Assembly: GCF_001945395.1 (NCBI RefSeq)
Contig: NZ_MSXV01000059.1
Location: forward strand, 37,748-101,747
DNA: 64,000 bases
Direction of reading: 5' to 3'
Source of the DNA: Pseudomonas sp. PA15(2017)
Lineage (GTDB): Bacteria > Pseudomonadota > Gammaproteobacteria > Pseudomonadales > Pseudomonadaceae
Position numbers and translations under genes: made by a program. This document shows positions 40,818 to 50,933 of the stretch, in pieces; the first letter of the stretch is position 1, and each line of letters starts with the position of its first letter. The notes under the pieces were generated by a model that was not told the origin of the DNA, did not search any database, and was given only the letters and a program-made list of their open reading frames with translations.

Positions 40818-43387
40818 AAACCACCGAGCAGTCCGCCCTGGACGAGTACCTGGACAGCCTGCCTCTGAGTGCCACCGAGCGCCAAGCGCTGGCTGATTGT
40901 CGCGACTTCACCGAACTGCACGGCCGCCTCGGCGGTGTGCCGGCGGCCGAAGCCGAAGAGGCCGTGCATAAATCCGCTGCCCGGCGTATCGAACTCGGCG
41001 CGGGCGAGCCTCTGGAAGCCAACGGCCTGCTCTCGCTCGATGCTGCCGGGCGGCCGATCCTGAGGGCGGCCCCGCCGCTCAATCGCACCAAGATGACCCC
41101 CGAGCCATGGCGCACCAACCTGCTGACCCGCGGCTTTCGCTCGCTGTTCGGCAAGAGCAACCCGCCACGCCCGCCCAAGCGCGAGCTGGAACCGGCCCGT
41201 TGGCGCCGGGTCGGTTCGCTGCGTCGCTACGTGCTGCTATTGCTGATGCTCGGCCAGACCGCCGTTGCCACCTGGTACATGAACAGCATCCTGCCCTACC
41301 AGGGCTGGTCGCTGATCAACCTGCAGGAGGTGATGGAGCAAGGCTGGCAGGAAAGCTTCTTCCAGGTGCTGCCCTACCTCGTGCAGGGCAGCATTCTGGC
41401 GTTGTTCTCACTGCTGTTCTGCTGGGTATCGGCAGGTTTCTGGACGGCCCTGATGGGCTTCTGGGAATTGCTGCGCGGCTACGACCGCTATGGCATTTCC
41501 GGCAGCAGCGCGGGCGACGAGCCGATCGACCCGAAGGCCCGCACCGCGATCATCATGCCGATCTGCAACGAGGACGTACCCCGGGTGTTCGCCGGCCTGC
41601 GCGCCACCTACGAGTCGGTGAAAGCTTCCGGCGAGCTGGACCAGTTCGACTTCTTCGTGCTCAGCGACACCGGCGATGCCGACATTGCCGTAGCCGAGCA
41701 GCGCGCCTGGCTGGAGCTGTGCCAGGAGACCGAAGGCTTCGGCAATATCTTCTACCGCCGCCGTCGCCGCCGCGTGAAGCGCAAGAGCGGCAACATCGAC
41801 GACTTCTGCCGCCGCTGGGGTGGCGACTACCGCTATATGGTGGTGCTCGACGCCGACAGCGTGATGAGCGGCGAATGCCTGACCAAACTGGTGCGGCTGA
41901 TGGAGGCCAACCCCCAGGCCGGCATCATCCAGACCTCGCCCAAGGCCGCGGGCATGAACACCCTCTATGCACGCCTGCAGCAGTTCGCCACCCGCGCCTA
42001 CGGCCCGCTGTTCACCGCCGGCCTGCATTACTGGCAGCTGGGCGAGTCCCATTACTGGGGACACAACGCGATCATCCGCATGCAGCCGTTCATCGAGCAC
42101 TGTGCCCTGGCGCCGCTGCCGGGCAAGGGTTCGTTCGCTGGCGCGATCATGTCCCACGACTTCGTCGAGGCGTCGCTGATGCGCCGCGCTGGCTGGGGGG
42201 TATGGATCGCCTACGATCTGCCGGGCAGCTATGAAGAACTGCCGCCCAACCTGATCGACGAGCTGCAGCGCGATCGGCGCTGGTGCCACGGCAACCTGAT
42301 GAACTTCCGCCTGTTCCTGGTCAAGGGCATGCACCCGGTGCACCGCGCGGTGTTCCTCACCGGCGTGATGTCCTACCTGTCAGCGCCGCTGTGGTTCATG
42401 TTCCTGCTGCTCTCCACCGCCCTGCTGGCGATCCACACGCTGATGGAGCCACAGTACTTCCTGGTCCCCGGCCAGCTTTTCCCGGTGTGGCCACGCTGGA
42501 ATCCACAGCTGGCGGTGACGTTGTTTTCCACCACCCTGACCTTGCTGTTCCTGCCCAAGCTGCTGGCCGTCATCCTGATCTGGGTCAAGGGCGCCAAACC
42601 CTATGGTGGTGCTTTCAAGGCGACGCTGAGCATGCTCCTGGAAATGCTCTTCTCGGTGCTACTGGCGCCGGTGCGCATGCTGTTCCACACCATGTTCGTC
42701 ACCGCCGCCTTCCTGGGCTGGTCCGCCACCTGGAACTCACCGCAGCGCGACAACGGCATCACCACCTGGGGTGACGCCACGCGCCGTCATGGCTGGCAGG
42801 CATTGCTGGGCATGGCCTGGATGGCCGGCGTGGCCTGGCTCGACCCGAACTTCCTGTGGTGGTTGTCGCCTATCGTGGTATCGCTGATGCTGTCGATCCC
42901 GGTGTCGGTATTCTCCAGCCGCCTGAGCCTGGGCCTGGGCAGCAAGAAGGCCGAGCTGTTCCTGATTCCCGAGGAATCCAACCCGCCCCAGGAGCTGCTG
43001 TCCACCTACGCCTACACGCGGCACAACCGCGAGCACGCTATGGAAAACGGCTTCATCGAAGCAGTGCTGCGGCCCTTCCCCAATGCCCTGGCTTGCGCCA
43101 TGGCGACGGCGCGTCATGGCCAGGCACCGCTGCTCGAACAGGCGCGTCAGCGTGCCCTGAGCGAGGCTCTGGAACTGGGTCCGAAAAAACTCGACGGCAA
43201 GCGCAAGCTGGCGCTGTTGAGCGACCCGGTGCTGCTGGCGCGCCTGCACGCGCAACTGTGGCAACAGGCCGAGCAGCACCCGCTGTGGCGCCATGCCTAC
43301 AACCAGAGTGCGCCGGCCCAGCCAAGACATGACAACCAGGCGCTCAAGCTGGCGCCGGTTGGCAGCGCCTCACCCCTGGTCAACTGA
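40814..43387 (+). CDS. opgH: Glucans biosynthesis glucosyltransferase OpgH
   Basis: An 857-aa inner-membrane family 2 glycosyltransferase polymerising UDP-glucose into periplasmic glucans. After an N-terminal cytoplasmic region come two helices (~140-200). The catalytic domain has KARTAIIMPICNED, VVLDADSVMSGECL, the acceptor-side HDFVEA and QRDRRWCHGN (Q-x-x-R-W), and a cluster of C-terminal helices follows. It is translationally coupled to opgG. Its last 18 bp overlap the convergent isomerase gene. Confidence 0.95.
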   Translation: MKTTEQSALDEYLDSLPLSATERQALADCRDFTELHGRLGGVPAAEAEEAVHKSAARRIELGAGEPLEANGLLSLDAAGRPILRAAPPLNRTKMTPEPWRTNLLTRGFRSLFGKSNPPRPPKRELEPARWRRVGSLRRYVLLLLMLGQTAVATWYMNSILPYQGWSLINLQEVMEQGWQESFFQVLPYLVQGSILALFSLLFCWVSAGFWTALMGFWELLRGYDRYGISGSSAGDEPIDPKARTAIIMPICNEDVPRVFAGLRATYESVKASGELDQFDFFVLSDTGDADIAVAEQRAWLELCQETEGFGNIFYRRRRRRVKRKSGNIDDFCRRWGGDYRYMVVLDADSVMSGECLTKLVRLMEANPQAGIIQTSPKAAGMNTLYARLQQFATRAYGPLFTAGLHYWQLGESHYWGHNAIIRMQPFIEHCALAPLPGKGSFAGAIMSHDFVEASLMRRAGWGVWIAYDLPGSYEELPPNLIDELQRDRRWCHGNLMNFRLFLVKGMHPVHRAVFLTGVMSYLSAPLWFMFLLLSTALLAIHTLMEPQYFLVPGQLFPVWPRWNPQLAVTLFSTTLTLLFLPKLLAVILIWVKGAKPYGGAFKATLSMLLEMLFSVLLAPVRMLFHTMFVTAAFLGWSATWNSPQRDNGITTWGDATRRHGWQALLGMAWMAGVAWLDPNFLWWLSPIVVSLMLSIPVSVFSSRLSLGLGSKKAELFLIPEESNPPQELLSTYAYTRHNREHAMENGFIEAVLRPFPNALACAMATARHGQAPLLEQARQRALSEALELGPKKLDGKRKLALLSDPVLLARLHAQLWQQAEQHPLWRHAYNQSAPAQPRHDNQALKLAPVGSASPLVN

Positions 43388-44161
43388 CCGCCAGGCGGTC
43401 ATCCAGCCCAGGCTGGCACGGGTATCGCTCTCTTCGGGGCGGTACTCGGCGCCCAGCCAGCCGCGGTAGGCGGCGCTCTCCAGTGCATTGCGCACAGCCG
43501 TGAAATCGATACTTCCCTTGCCAGGCGCACCACGTCCCGGACAGTCGGCAAATTGCACGTGGCCGATCCGCCCGGCCAGCGTTTGCACCGCCACCACCGG
43601 ATCGATCCCCTGCCGCGCCATGTGATAGATATCCAGTTGCGCCCGGAAATTATCGTGGTCGACGGCAGCCAGCAACGCCTGCAAGTGCTGCGGCGTGTTG
43701 ACCAGAAAGCCCGGCATGTCGAGGGGGTTGATCGCCTCACTGACCACACCGATGCCGAGTAGGCCAAAGGCCTCGGCCGCTTTACCGACATTGCCGGCCA
43801 GAGCGTCCAGCGCCTGCTCACGATCGAGCCCCTCTGCCAGGCGACCGGGCAACACATTGACGAGCTGCGGGCGCACCATGGCCGCGTAGGTCAATGCGAC
43901 CTCGAGCGCCTCGTCGAATGCGGCCTGGCGCGCCGGTACCGCCGCCAGCCCAGGCCCGCCGGCGAGAAAGTCGCCGCCTGGAAAATTCATCAGCACCAAT
44001 GGCAGCCCTGCCCGTTCCAGTTCGCCCTTCAGGCGCAACGCCGGCACCTCGTAAGGAAACTGGATTTCCACGCCATCGAAACCCGCCGCGGCGGCTGCCA
44101 CGATGCGTTCGAGCAGGGGCCGCTCGGTGAACAGCATCGTCAGATTGGCGGATAGCTTCAT
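43370..44161 (-). CDS. Hydroxypyruvate/2-oxo-tetronate isomerase-like TIM-barrel protein
   Basis: A 263-aa xylose-isomerase-like TIM barrel of the Hyi/OtnI type. LSANLTMLFTERPLLERIVAAAAAGFDGVEIQFPYE at the start and FRAQLDIYHMARQG and GHVQFADCPGRGAPGKGSIDF later carry the acidic and His metal ligands. It would interconvert hydroxypyruvate with tartronate semialdehyde, or a 2-oxo-tetronate with its isomer. No partner genes are adjacent, so the pathway is not fixed. Confidence 0.85.
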   Translation of the reverse strand: MKLSANLTMLFTERPLLERIVAAAAAGFDGVEIQFPYEVPALRLKGELERAGLPLVLMNFPGGDFLAGGPGLAAVPARQAAFDEALEVALTYAAMVRPQLVNVLPGRLAEGLDREQALDALAGNVGKAAEAFGLLGIGVVSEAINPLDMPGFLVNTPQHLQALLAAVDHDNFRAQLDIYHMARQGIDPVVAVQTLAGRIGHVQFADCPGRGAPGKGSIDFTAVRNALESAAYRGWLGAEYRPEESDTRASLGWMTAWRSVDQG

Positions 44162-44285
44162 GCACGACTCCTCTTCTCGGAAACGGTACTAACGGTGGAG
44201 GACGGCACTAAAAACCTGTTCATAATCTTTCGGTCCAGGCTCGCCGATTTTGGCCGCCGAGTGGTAGCGGCCGTTCACCGATCCA

Positions 44286-44397
44286 CTGTGGGAGCGCGCC
44301 ATGCCCGCAAAGAAATCTCGGGCATGGCCTGGGCGTCCTCGCCCGCTCCCACAGATGCTGCGCCAATGACCGCTTCTGCCATGTAGTTGCCGCTTCA
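44286..44397. repeat. REP-like palindrome with CCGCTTCT...GTAGTTG tail
   Basis: CTGTGGGAGCGCGCCATGCCCG (start 44286) pairs with the arm ending CGGGCATGG...CGCTCCCACAG at 44354. A 28-bp tail at 44370-44397 repeats the sequence at 781-808. Similar to the repeats at 0.74 kb and 27 kb. The rest of 44162-44422 shows no gene. Confidence 0.65.
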
Positions 44398-44422
44398 GGC
44401 GCATAACGATCGTGAGCGGGTC

Positions 44423-44791
44423 CTAAAGGCCGTCCTTTTCGAGATGATCAAGGTCGACCGGATCGCCACTGTGGGCATCCAGGCGATGACGGATATCCTC
44501 GAACATCTGGTCGAACGCCTCGTGCTCATGGCTGATCAACACCACGCTGGTGGGCAGGCCGTGCTTGTGAGCCAGGCGGCTGACCACACTGGCGAAGTTG
44601 AAGGCGGTATCGCGGTGCAGCTCGAAGGCCTCCTCGAATGCCGTACCGTCGATCTCGCCCTTCATGGACATGTGCAGCATCGGCCCCTCGGCCGCATCCT
44701 GACGGATGTCGTAATGCAGGTCGATGGCGTAGACCGGAACGTCACCAGTCGCCACGCTGTTACTGCGATGAAAATGGCCGGGCTCGAACAT
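44423..44791 (-). CDS. DUF5064 family protein
   Basis: A 122-aa soluble protein (MFEPGHFHRSN, VPVYAIDLHYDIRQDAAEGPMLHMSMKGEIDG, FASVVSRLAHKHGLP). I recognise the DUF5064 layout common in Pseudomonas, whose function is unknown. No signal peptide or membrane helix is present. It stands alone between the REP repeat and the DUF2288 gene. Confidence 0.75.
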   Translation of the reverse strand: MFEPGHFHRSNSVATGDVPVYAIDLHYDIRQDAAEGPMLHMSMKGEIDGTAFEEAFELHRDTAFNFASVVSRLAHKHGLPTSVVLISHEHEAFDQMFEDIRHRLDAHSGDPVDLDHLEKDGL

Positions 44792-44990
44792 GGGCTGTCT
44801 CCTGCGCTGAAGGATCGACCGAAACCGCGATCGGCATTGGACTCCTCAACATAGACCGTCGCGGCACATGGTGATGCGATTGCGAAAGCGCACCACAAAA
44901 GCGCACATAAAGCACCAATAGTGGGCATACTCGACACACGACTAGCGCTGCAAATACCCATGGCAGAGGGTTTGATACGCTCGTTTGAAC

Positions 44991-45302
44991 TCAGTGCTTC
45001 TTTTCGGCGCGTTCCTGCACCAGTACCCAAGGCGCGACGACCACGGCCCACAACGACGGATCACGGGTGAGCAGATCCTGGGCAAGGCTATCATCCAGCA
45101 CCGCGATACGCCCGGCATTCAGCCATGCGGCGACCTCATCCTTGCGATTCTCGGCAAGCGCTTCGGCTACCTCGATCAGGTCCTGATCGCTGTCGACCCA
45201 GAGCAGTGATCCACGAGCGAAGAACGGTTGCAGTTCCTGCCAGGTGATGGCAGCGGTTTCGCCGAGCAATTTGGCATAGAGGGTGCTTGGTTGTTCGTTC
45301 AT
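44991..45302 (-). CDS. DUF2288 family protein
   Basis: A 103-aa protein (MNEQPSTLYAKLLGETAAITWQELQPFFARGSLLWV...LDLIEVAEALAENRKDEV style) matching DUF2288, small conserved proteins of unknown function. ATG at 45302 is the family start; the frame extends upstream to 45344 without family features. The gene is divergent from braC. Confidence 0.8.
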   Translation of the reverse strand: MNEQPSTLYAKLLGETAAITWQELQPFFARGSLLWVDSDQDLIEVAEALAENRKDEVAAWLNAGRIAVLDDSLAQDLLTRDPSLWAVVVAPWVLVQERAEKKH

Positions 45303-45493
45303 GGCAGTTCCGTATTTCGATGGCCGTTTTTTGACGGCCGCCATGATAACGACGGACGGCTGACAGACAAGGGACTGTCAACCGCCCGGCGGTCAGGAAC
45401 TAGCCGTTTTTCTATACATTTCTTGTAATTACGCGACATTCTTACCGATCTCTTTCGACTGCCGACTTTCCAAGGCGCAAATCTGCGCTCTAC

Positions 45494-45509
45494 ACTGTAT
45501 CGGTACAGT
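45494..45509. promoter_or_regulatory. Palindromic operator-like site upstream of braC
   Basis: ACTGTA-TCGG-TACAGT is a perfect 6-4-6 palindrome 84 bp before the braC ATG. Its CTG-N8-CAG spacing is not that of LexA. It may bind an unknown regulator of the operon or overlap the promoter (TACACTGTAT). Confidence 0.35.
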
Positions 45510-45592
45510 TGCCGGGGGTATGGCCGGAAGTCGACTCCGGTTCTGCAGCTTTGGCTACCAGAACTACAACAAAACACAACGAGTGGAGCACT

Positions 45593-46714
45593 ATGAACAA
45601 CGCTACTAAGCAGATTTCCAAGCTGTTCGCCGCTATGGCCCTGGCTGGCTGCGCCAGCTACTCGGTCGCCGCCGACACCATCAAGATCGCCATGGCTGGT
45701 CCGGTGACCGGTGCCGTCGCTCAGTACGGTGAAATGCAGTTCGTCGGTGCCAAGATGGCCATCGAGCAGATCAACAAGGCCGGTGGCGTGAACGGTGCTC
45801 AGCTCGAAGGCGTGGTCTATGACGACGCGTGCGATCCCAAGCAAGCCGTGGCCGTCGCCAACAAGATCGTCAACGATGGCGCCAAGTTCGTCGTTGGTCA
45901 CCTGTGCTCCAGCTCCACTCAGCCGGCTTCGGACATCTACGAAGACGAAGGCATTCTGATGATCACCCCGGCTGCCACCAGCCCGGAAATCACCGCCCGT
46001 GGCTACGAGCTGATCTTCCGCACCATCGGCCTGGACAGCCTGCAAGGCCCGACCGCCGGTAGCTTCATCGCTGACCACATCAAGCCGAAGAACGTCGCCG
46101 TCATCCACGACAAGCAGCAGTACGGTGAAGGCATCGCCAGCGCCGTGAAGCAGACCCTGGAATCCAAGGGCGTGAAAGTCGGCGTGTTCGAAGGTATCAA
46201 TGCCGGCGACAAGGACTTCTCCTCGCTGATCGCCAAGCTCAAGCAGCAGGGCATCGACTTCGTCTACTACGGCGGCTACCACCCGGAACTGGGTCTGCTG
46301 CTGCGTCAGTCCAAGGAAAAGGGTCTCGACGTCCGCTTCATGGGCCCCGAAGGCGTAGGCAACAAGGAAATCTCGGCTATCGCTGGCCCGGCTTCCGAAG
46401 GCCTGCTGGTGACCCTGCCGCAATCCTTCGACCAGGACCCGAAGAACCAGGCGCTGGTCGAGGCCTTCAAGGCCAAGAAAGAGGACCCGAGCGGTCCGTT
46501 CGTGTTCCCGGCCTACGCTGCCGTTCAGGTCATCGCCGGCGGCATCGAGAAAGCCGGTAGCACCGACACCGCCGAAGTAGCCGCAGCCCTGCGCGCCAAC
46601 ACCTTCGAAACCCCGACCGGCACCCTCGGTTTCGACGAGAAAGGCGACCTGAAGAACTTCAACTTCGTGGTTTACGAATGGCACCAGGACGGCACCAAGT
46701 CCGAAGCCAAATAA
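45593..46714 (+). CDS. braC: Branched-chain amino acid ABC transporter binding protein BraC
   Basis: A 373-aa periplasmic binding protein, nearly collinear with P. aeruginosa BraC as I recall it (DTIKIAMAGPVTGAVAQYGEM; EGVVYDDACDPKQAVAVANK; HLCSSSTQPASDIYEDEGILMITP; MGPEGVGNKEISAIAG). The signal peptide ends VAA. It binds Leu, Ile, Val, Ala or Thr for the BraDEFG permease. The preceding LAGC within the signal could suggest a lipobox, but SYSVAADT fits normal cleavage. ATG at 45593 follows GTGGAG. Confidence 0.94.
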   Translation: MNNATKQISKLFAAMALAGCASYSVAADTIKIAMAGPVTGAVAQYGEMQFVGAKMAIEQINKAGGVNGAQLEGVVYDDACDPKQAVAVANKIVNDGAKFVVGHLCSSSTQPASDIYEDEGILMITPAATSPEITARGYELIFRTIGLDSLQGPTAGSFIADHIKPKNVAVIHDKQQYGEGIASAVKQTLESKGVKVGVFEGINAGDKDFSSLIAKLKQQGIDFVYYGGYHPELGLLLRQSKEKGLDVRFMGPEGVGNKEISAIAGPASEGLLVTLPQSFDQDPKNQALVEAFKAKKEDPSGPFVFPAYAAVQVIAGGIEKAGSTDTAEVAAALRANTFETPTGTLGFDEKGDLKNFNFVVYEWHQDGTKSEAK

Positions 46715-46731
46715 GCCCCCCGCCTGAGCCT

Positions 46732-46763
46732 AAAGCCCACTGCACGCGCAGTGGGCTTTGTTT
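46732..46763 (+). terminator. Intrinsic terminator/attenuator between braC and braD
   Basis: AAAGCCCACTGC and GCAGTGGGCTTT form a perfect 12-bp stem around ACGC, followed by GTTTATTT. Partial read-through would give more binding protein than permease. Confidence 0.88.
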
Positions 46764-46833
46764 ATTTAGAAAGAATTCCGGTTTCGCGCTGCGCCACAAG
46801 CGCTGCCGTGCGCGCAAACCCAGGAGTTAGGCA

Positions 46834-47753
<920 letters not shown>

Positions 47754-47757
<4 letters not shown>

Positions 47758-49013
47758 GCAAGAACCTCAAGACCGCCCTGTTCAGCAGCATCCTGCTGCT
47801 GCTGATCTCCTACCCGATCCTGGGCCTCAAGCTCAGCGTCGTCGGCATCAGCCTGCAGGTGCAAGGCGCCAGTGCTAAGACCCTGTGGACCATCGGCATC
47901 GCCGCTGCACTGCTGTTCGTCTGGCACCTGGTGCTGCGTGACCGCCTGCTCGGCGGTGAAAAGCTCAAGGGCGCGCTGCCGAGCATTCCGGCGAACCTCA
48001 AGGACACCCTGACCCTGCCCAGCGTGCAGCGCTGGATCATGCTCGCACTGTTCGTGGTGGCCCTGGCCTGGCCGTTCTTCGGCTCCCGCGCCGCGGTGGA
48101 CATCGCCACGCTGATCCTCATCTACGTGATGCTGGGCATCGGCCTGAACATCGTGGTCGGCCTCGCTGGTCTGCTCGACCTGGGTTATGTCGGCTTCTAC
48201 GCCGTGGGGGCCTACACCTACGCGCTGCTCGCCGAGTACGCCGGGTTCGGCTTCTGGACGGCATTGCCGATAGCGGGCCTGATGGCCGCCACCTTCGGTT
48301 GCCTGCTGGGTTTCCCGGTACTCAGGCTACGGGGTGATTACCTGGCCATCGTGACCCTGGGCTTCGGTGAAATCATCCGCATCATGCTGCGCAACCTCAC
48401 CGACATCACCGGCGGCCCGAACGGCATCAGCTCGATTCCCAAGCCGGAACTGTTCGGCCTGTCCCTCGATCGTCGCGCGCCGGATGGCGGCCAGACCCTG
48501 CACGATTTCCTCGGCATCGCCTACAACTCCACCTACAAGGTGATCTTCCTCTACCTGATCGCCCTGCTGCTGGTATTGCTGGCCATCTTCGTGATCAACC
48601 GCCTGATGCGCATGCCGATCGGCCGCGCCTGGGAAGCGCTGCGCGAAGACGAAATCGCCTGCCGCGCCCTAGGCCTGAACCCGACCACGGTCAAGCTCTC
48701 GGCCTTCACCATTGGCGCCAGCTTCGCCGGTTTCGCCGGCAGCTTCTTCGCCGCCCGCCAGGGCCTGGTGACGCCGGAATCGTTCACCTTCATCGAGTCG
48801 GCGATGATCCTTGCCATCGTCGTGCTCGGCGGCATGGGCTCGCAACTCGGCATCATCTTCGCCGCCATCGTGATGACCCTGCTGCAGGAGATGCGCGACT
48901 TCAACGAGTACCGCATGCTGATATTCGGTCTGACCATGATCGTGATGATGATCTGGCGTCCGCAGGGCCTGATGCCCATGCAGCGCCCACACCTGGAGTT
49001 GAAACAACGATGA
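47754..49013 (+). CDS. braE: Branched-chain amino acid permease BraE (LivM)
   Basis: A 419-aa permease with about ten helices. YVMLGIGLNIVVGLAGLLDLGYVGFYAVGAYTYALLAEY is the LivM signature, and PIGRAWEALREDEIACRALGLNPTTVKLSAF the coupling loop. An N-terminal extension with two extra helices is usual in Pseudomonas BraE. Four-bp overlaps with braD and braF indicate one transcript. Confidence 0.94.
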
Positions 49014-49777
49014 GCCGCCCGATTCTAGAAGTGAGCGGCCTGTCCATGCGTTTTGGCGGCCTGCTGGCCGTCAACGGGGTCAGCCTCTCGGTCAATGAAA
49101 AACAGGTAGTGTCGATGATCGGCCCGAACGGCGCCGGCAAGACCACCGTGTTCAACTGCCTGACCGGTTTCTACAAGCCGACCTCGGGCAGCATCCACCT
49201 GGGTGGCGAGCAGATCGAAGGCCTGCCGGGCCACAAGATCGCCCGCAAGGGTGTGGTGCGCACGTTCCAGAACGTTCGCCTGTTCAAGGAAATGACCGCG
49301 GTGGAAAACCTGCTGGTCGCCCAGCACCGCCACATCAACACCAACTTCCTGTCCGGGCTGTTCAAGACCCCGGCGTTTCGCCGCAGCGAACGCGAGGCCA
49401 TGGATTACGCCGCGCATTGGCTGGAACAGGTCAACCTGACCGAATTCGCCAACCGCACTGCCGGCACTCTGGCCTACGGTCAGCAGCGCCGTCTGGAGAT
49501 CGCCCGCTGCATGATGACCCGACCGAGCATCCTGATGCTCGACGAGCCGGCCGCCGGCCTCAACCCGCGGGAAACCGACGACCTGAAAGCGCTGATCGGC
49601 GTGCTGCGTGACGAGCACAACGTGACCGTGCTGCTGATCGAGCACGACATGAAGCTGGTCATGAGCATTTCCGACCATATCTTCGTGATCAACCAGGGCA
49701 CGCCCCTGGCCGACGGCACGCCACAGCAGATCCGCGACAATCCGGACGTGATCAAAGCCTACCTGGGGGAAACTTGA
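49010..49777 (+). CDS. braF: Branched-chain amino acid ABC ATPase BraF (LivG)
   Basis: A 255-aa ABC ATPase: Walker A GPNGAGKTT, the signature LAYGQQRRLEIAR, Walker B ILMLDEPAAGLNP and a switch His in LLIEHDMKLVM. KGVVRTFQNVRLFKEMTAVENLLVAQH is typical of LivG. It powers the BraDE channel together with BraG. Confidence 0.95.
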   Translation: MSRPILEVSGLSMRFGGLLAVNGVSLSVNEKQVVSMIGPNGAGKTTVFNCLTGFYKPTSGSIHLGGEQIEGLPGHKIARKGVVRTFQNVRLFKEMTAVENLLVAQHRHINTNFLSGLFKTPAFRRSEREAMDYAAHWLEQVNLTEFANRTAGTLAYGQQRRLEIARCMMTRPSILMLDEPAAGLNPRETDDLKALIGVLRDEHNVTVLLIEHDMKLVMSISDHIFVINQGTPLADGTPQQIRDNPDVIKAYLGET

Positions 49778-50478
49778 TGCTGTATTTCGACAACGTTTCC
49801 ACCTTCTACGGCAAGATCCAGGCGCTGCACGGCGTCAGCGTGGAGGTGCGCCAGGGTGAGATCGTCACCCTGATCGGCGCCAACGGCGCCGGCAAATCCA
49901 CCCTGCTGATGACCCTGTGCGGCACACCCCAGGCCACCAGCGGCAGCATCCGCTACCAGGGTGAAGAGCTGGTCGGCATGGAAACCCCGCAGATCATGCG
50001 CAAGAGCATCGCCGTGGTACCGGAAGGCCGCCGCGTGTTCGCCCGCCTGACCGTCGAGGAAAACCTCGCCATGGGCGGCTTCTTCGGCAACAAGGCGGAT
50101 AATCAGGAGCAGCTGGACAAGGTGCTGCACCTGTTTCCGCGCCTGAAGGAGCGCCTGGTGCAGCGCGCCGGCACCATGTCCGGCGGCGAACAGCAAATGC
50201 TCGCCATCGGCCGGGCGCTGATGAGCAAGCCCAAGCTGCTGCTGCTCGACGAGCCGTCGCTGGGCCTGGCGCCGATCATCATCCAACAGATCTTCGACAT
50301 CATCGAACAGCTGCGCAAGGACGGTGTGACGGTGTTTCTGGTCGAGCAGAACGCCAACCAGGCGCTCAAGCTCGCCGACCGTGGCTACGTGCTGGAGAAC
50401 GGCCGGATCGTCATGCAGGGCAGTGGCCACGATCTGCTGAATGACCCGAAAGTACGCGATGCCTATCTAGGCGGCTAG
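49774..50478 (+). CDS. braG: Branched-chain amino acid ABC ATPase BraG (LivF)
   Basis: A 234-aa ABC ATPase: Walker A GANGAGKST, signature MSGGEQQMLAIGR, Walker B LLLLDEPSLGLAP and FLVEQNANQALKLADRGYVLENG, the LivF ending. It is the last gene of the operon and overlaps braF by 4 bp. Confidence 0.95.
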   Translation: MMLYFDNVSTFYGKIQALHGVSVEVRQGEIVTLIGANGAGKSTLLMTLCGTPQATSGSIRYQGEELVGMETPQIMRKSIAVVPEGRRVFARLTVEENLAMGGFFGNKADNQEQLDKVLHLFPRLKERLVQRAGTMSGGEQQMLAIGRALMSKPKLLLLDEPSLGLAPIIIQQIFDIIEQLRKDGVTVFLVEQNANQALKLADRGYVLENGRIVMQGSGHDLLNDPKVRDAYLGG

Positions 50479-50548
50479 AAACCGCCTCGGCTTGGCTTCC
50501 CGCGTCGCTCTACCTCGTGCAGTCGCAGGTTGCCAACGCTGCGTTGCA

Positions 50549-50601
50549 AGCAGGCTGAAAATACTCGTGTACAGTTCGTACACGGCACTTTTCAGCCTGC
50601 T
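50549..50601. other. Long two-part hairpin after braG
   Basis: A 13-bp stem (AGCAGGCTGAAAA with TTTTCAGCCTGCT) encloses a second 7-bp stem (CGTGTAC/GTACACG) with a 5-nt loop. On the plus strand TTTCG follows. It lies 71 bp after the braG stop and may end the bra transcript or be a dispersed palindrome; no second copy was noticed in this window. Confidence 0.55.
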
Positions 50602-50739
50602 TTCGCGGGGCCGCCATCGGTAGTACGCTGGCTGCCTCGCTAGGTTTTCGTACAGCCGTGCCAGCAGGGGATATTTACCCTGAACGTTGCCCGGCGCGCT
50701 CCAGTCCCAATACTGAACGGACTAAACAGGAGTCGCACC

Positions 50740-50826
50740 ATGCTGAAGTTTCTGGGCAGCACCATCGGTATCATCTTTCTGATCGGCCTGCTGGTCGTGA
50801 TCGGCATCTTCTCACTGATCTTCTGA
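50740..50826 (+). CDS. 28-aa hydrophobic membrane peptide
   Basis: A short ORF reading MLKFLGSTIGIIFLIGLL and continuing hydrophobic to the end (LVVIGIFSLIF). A good ribosome site (AGGAG, 8 nt before ATG) precedes it and a strong terminator follows 14 nt after the stop, so it forms a complete small gene. It would be a single membrane helix. Its function is unknown. It is too short for domain recognition and could be missed by standard annotation. Confidence 0.65.
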   Translation: MLKFLGSTIGIIFLIGLLVVIGIFSLIF

Positions 50827-50840
50827 TCACCCCCGCCTGC

Positions 50841-50867
50841 AAGCCGGGCGCCAAGCCCGGCTTTTTT
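50841..50867 (+). terminator. Intrinsic terminator after the small membrane-peptide gene
   Basis: AAGCCGGGC and GCCCGGCTT form a 9-bp stem with a 5-nt loop, followed by TTTTTT. Confidence 0.9.
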
Positions 50868-50933
50868 CATGCAGCGCGCATGAGCTCGCGCGCAACGGTA
50901 CAATGGGCATCACTTCGCTGACGATGCTCTGCC

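Noticed and set aside
45494..45509. Palindrome before braC as a LexA box
   Set aside because: CTG and CAG are 8 bp apart, not 10.
45299..46684. 461-codon open frame antisense to braC
   Set aside because: Shadow frame; braC is unmistakable on the other strand.
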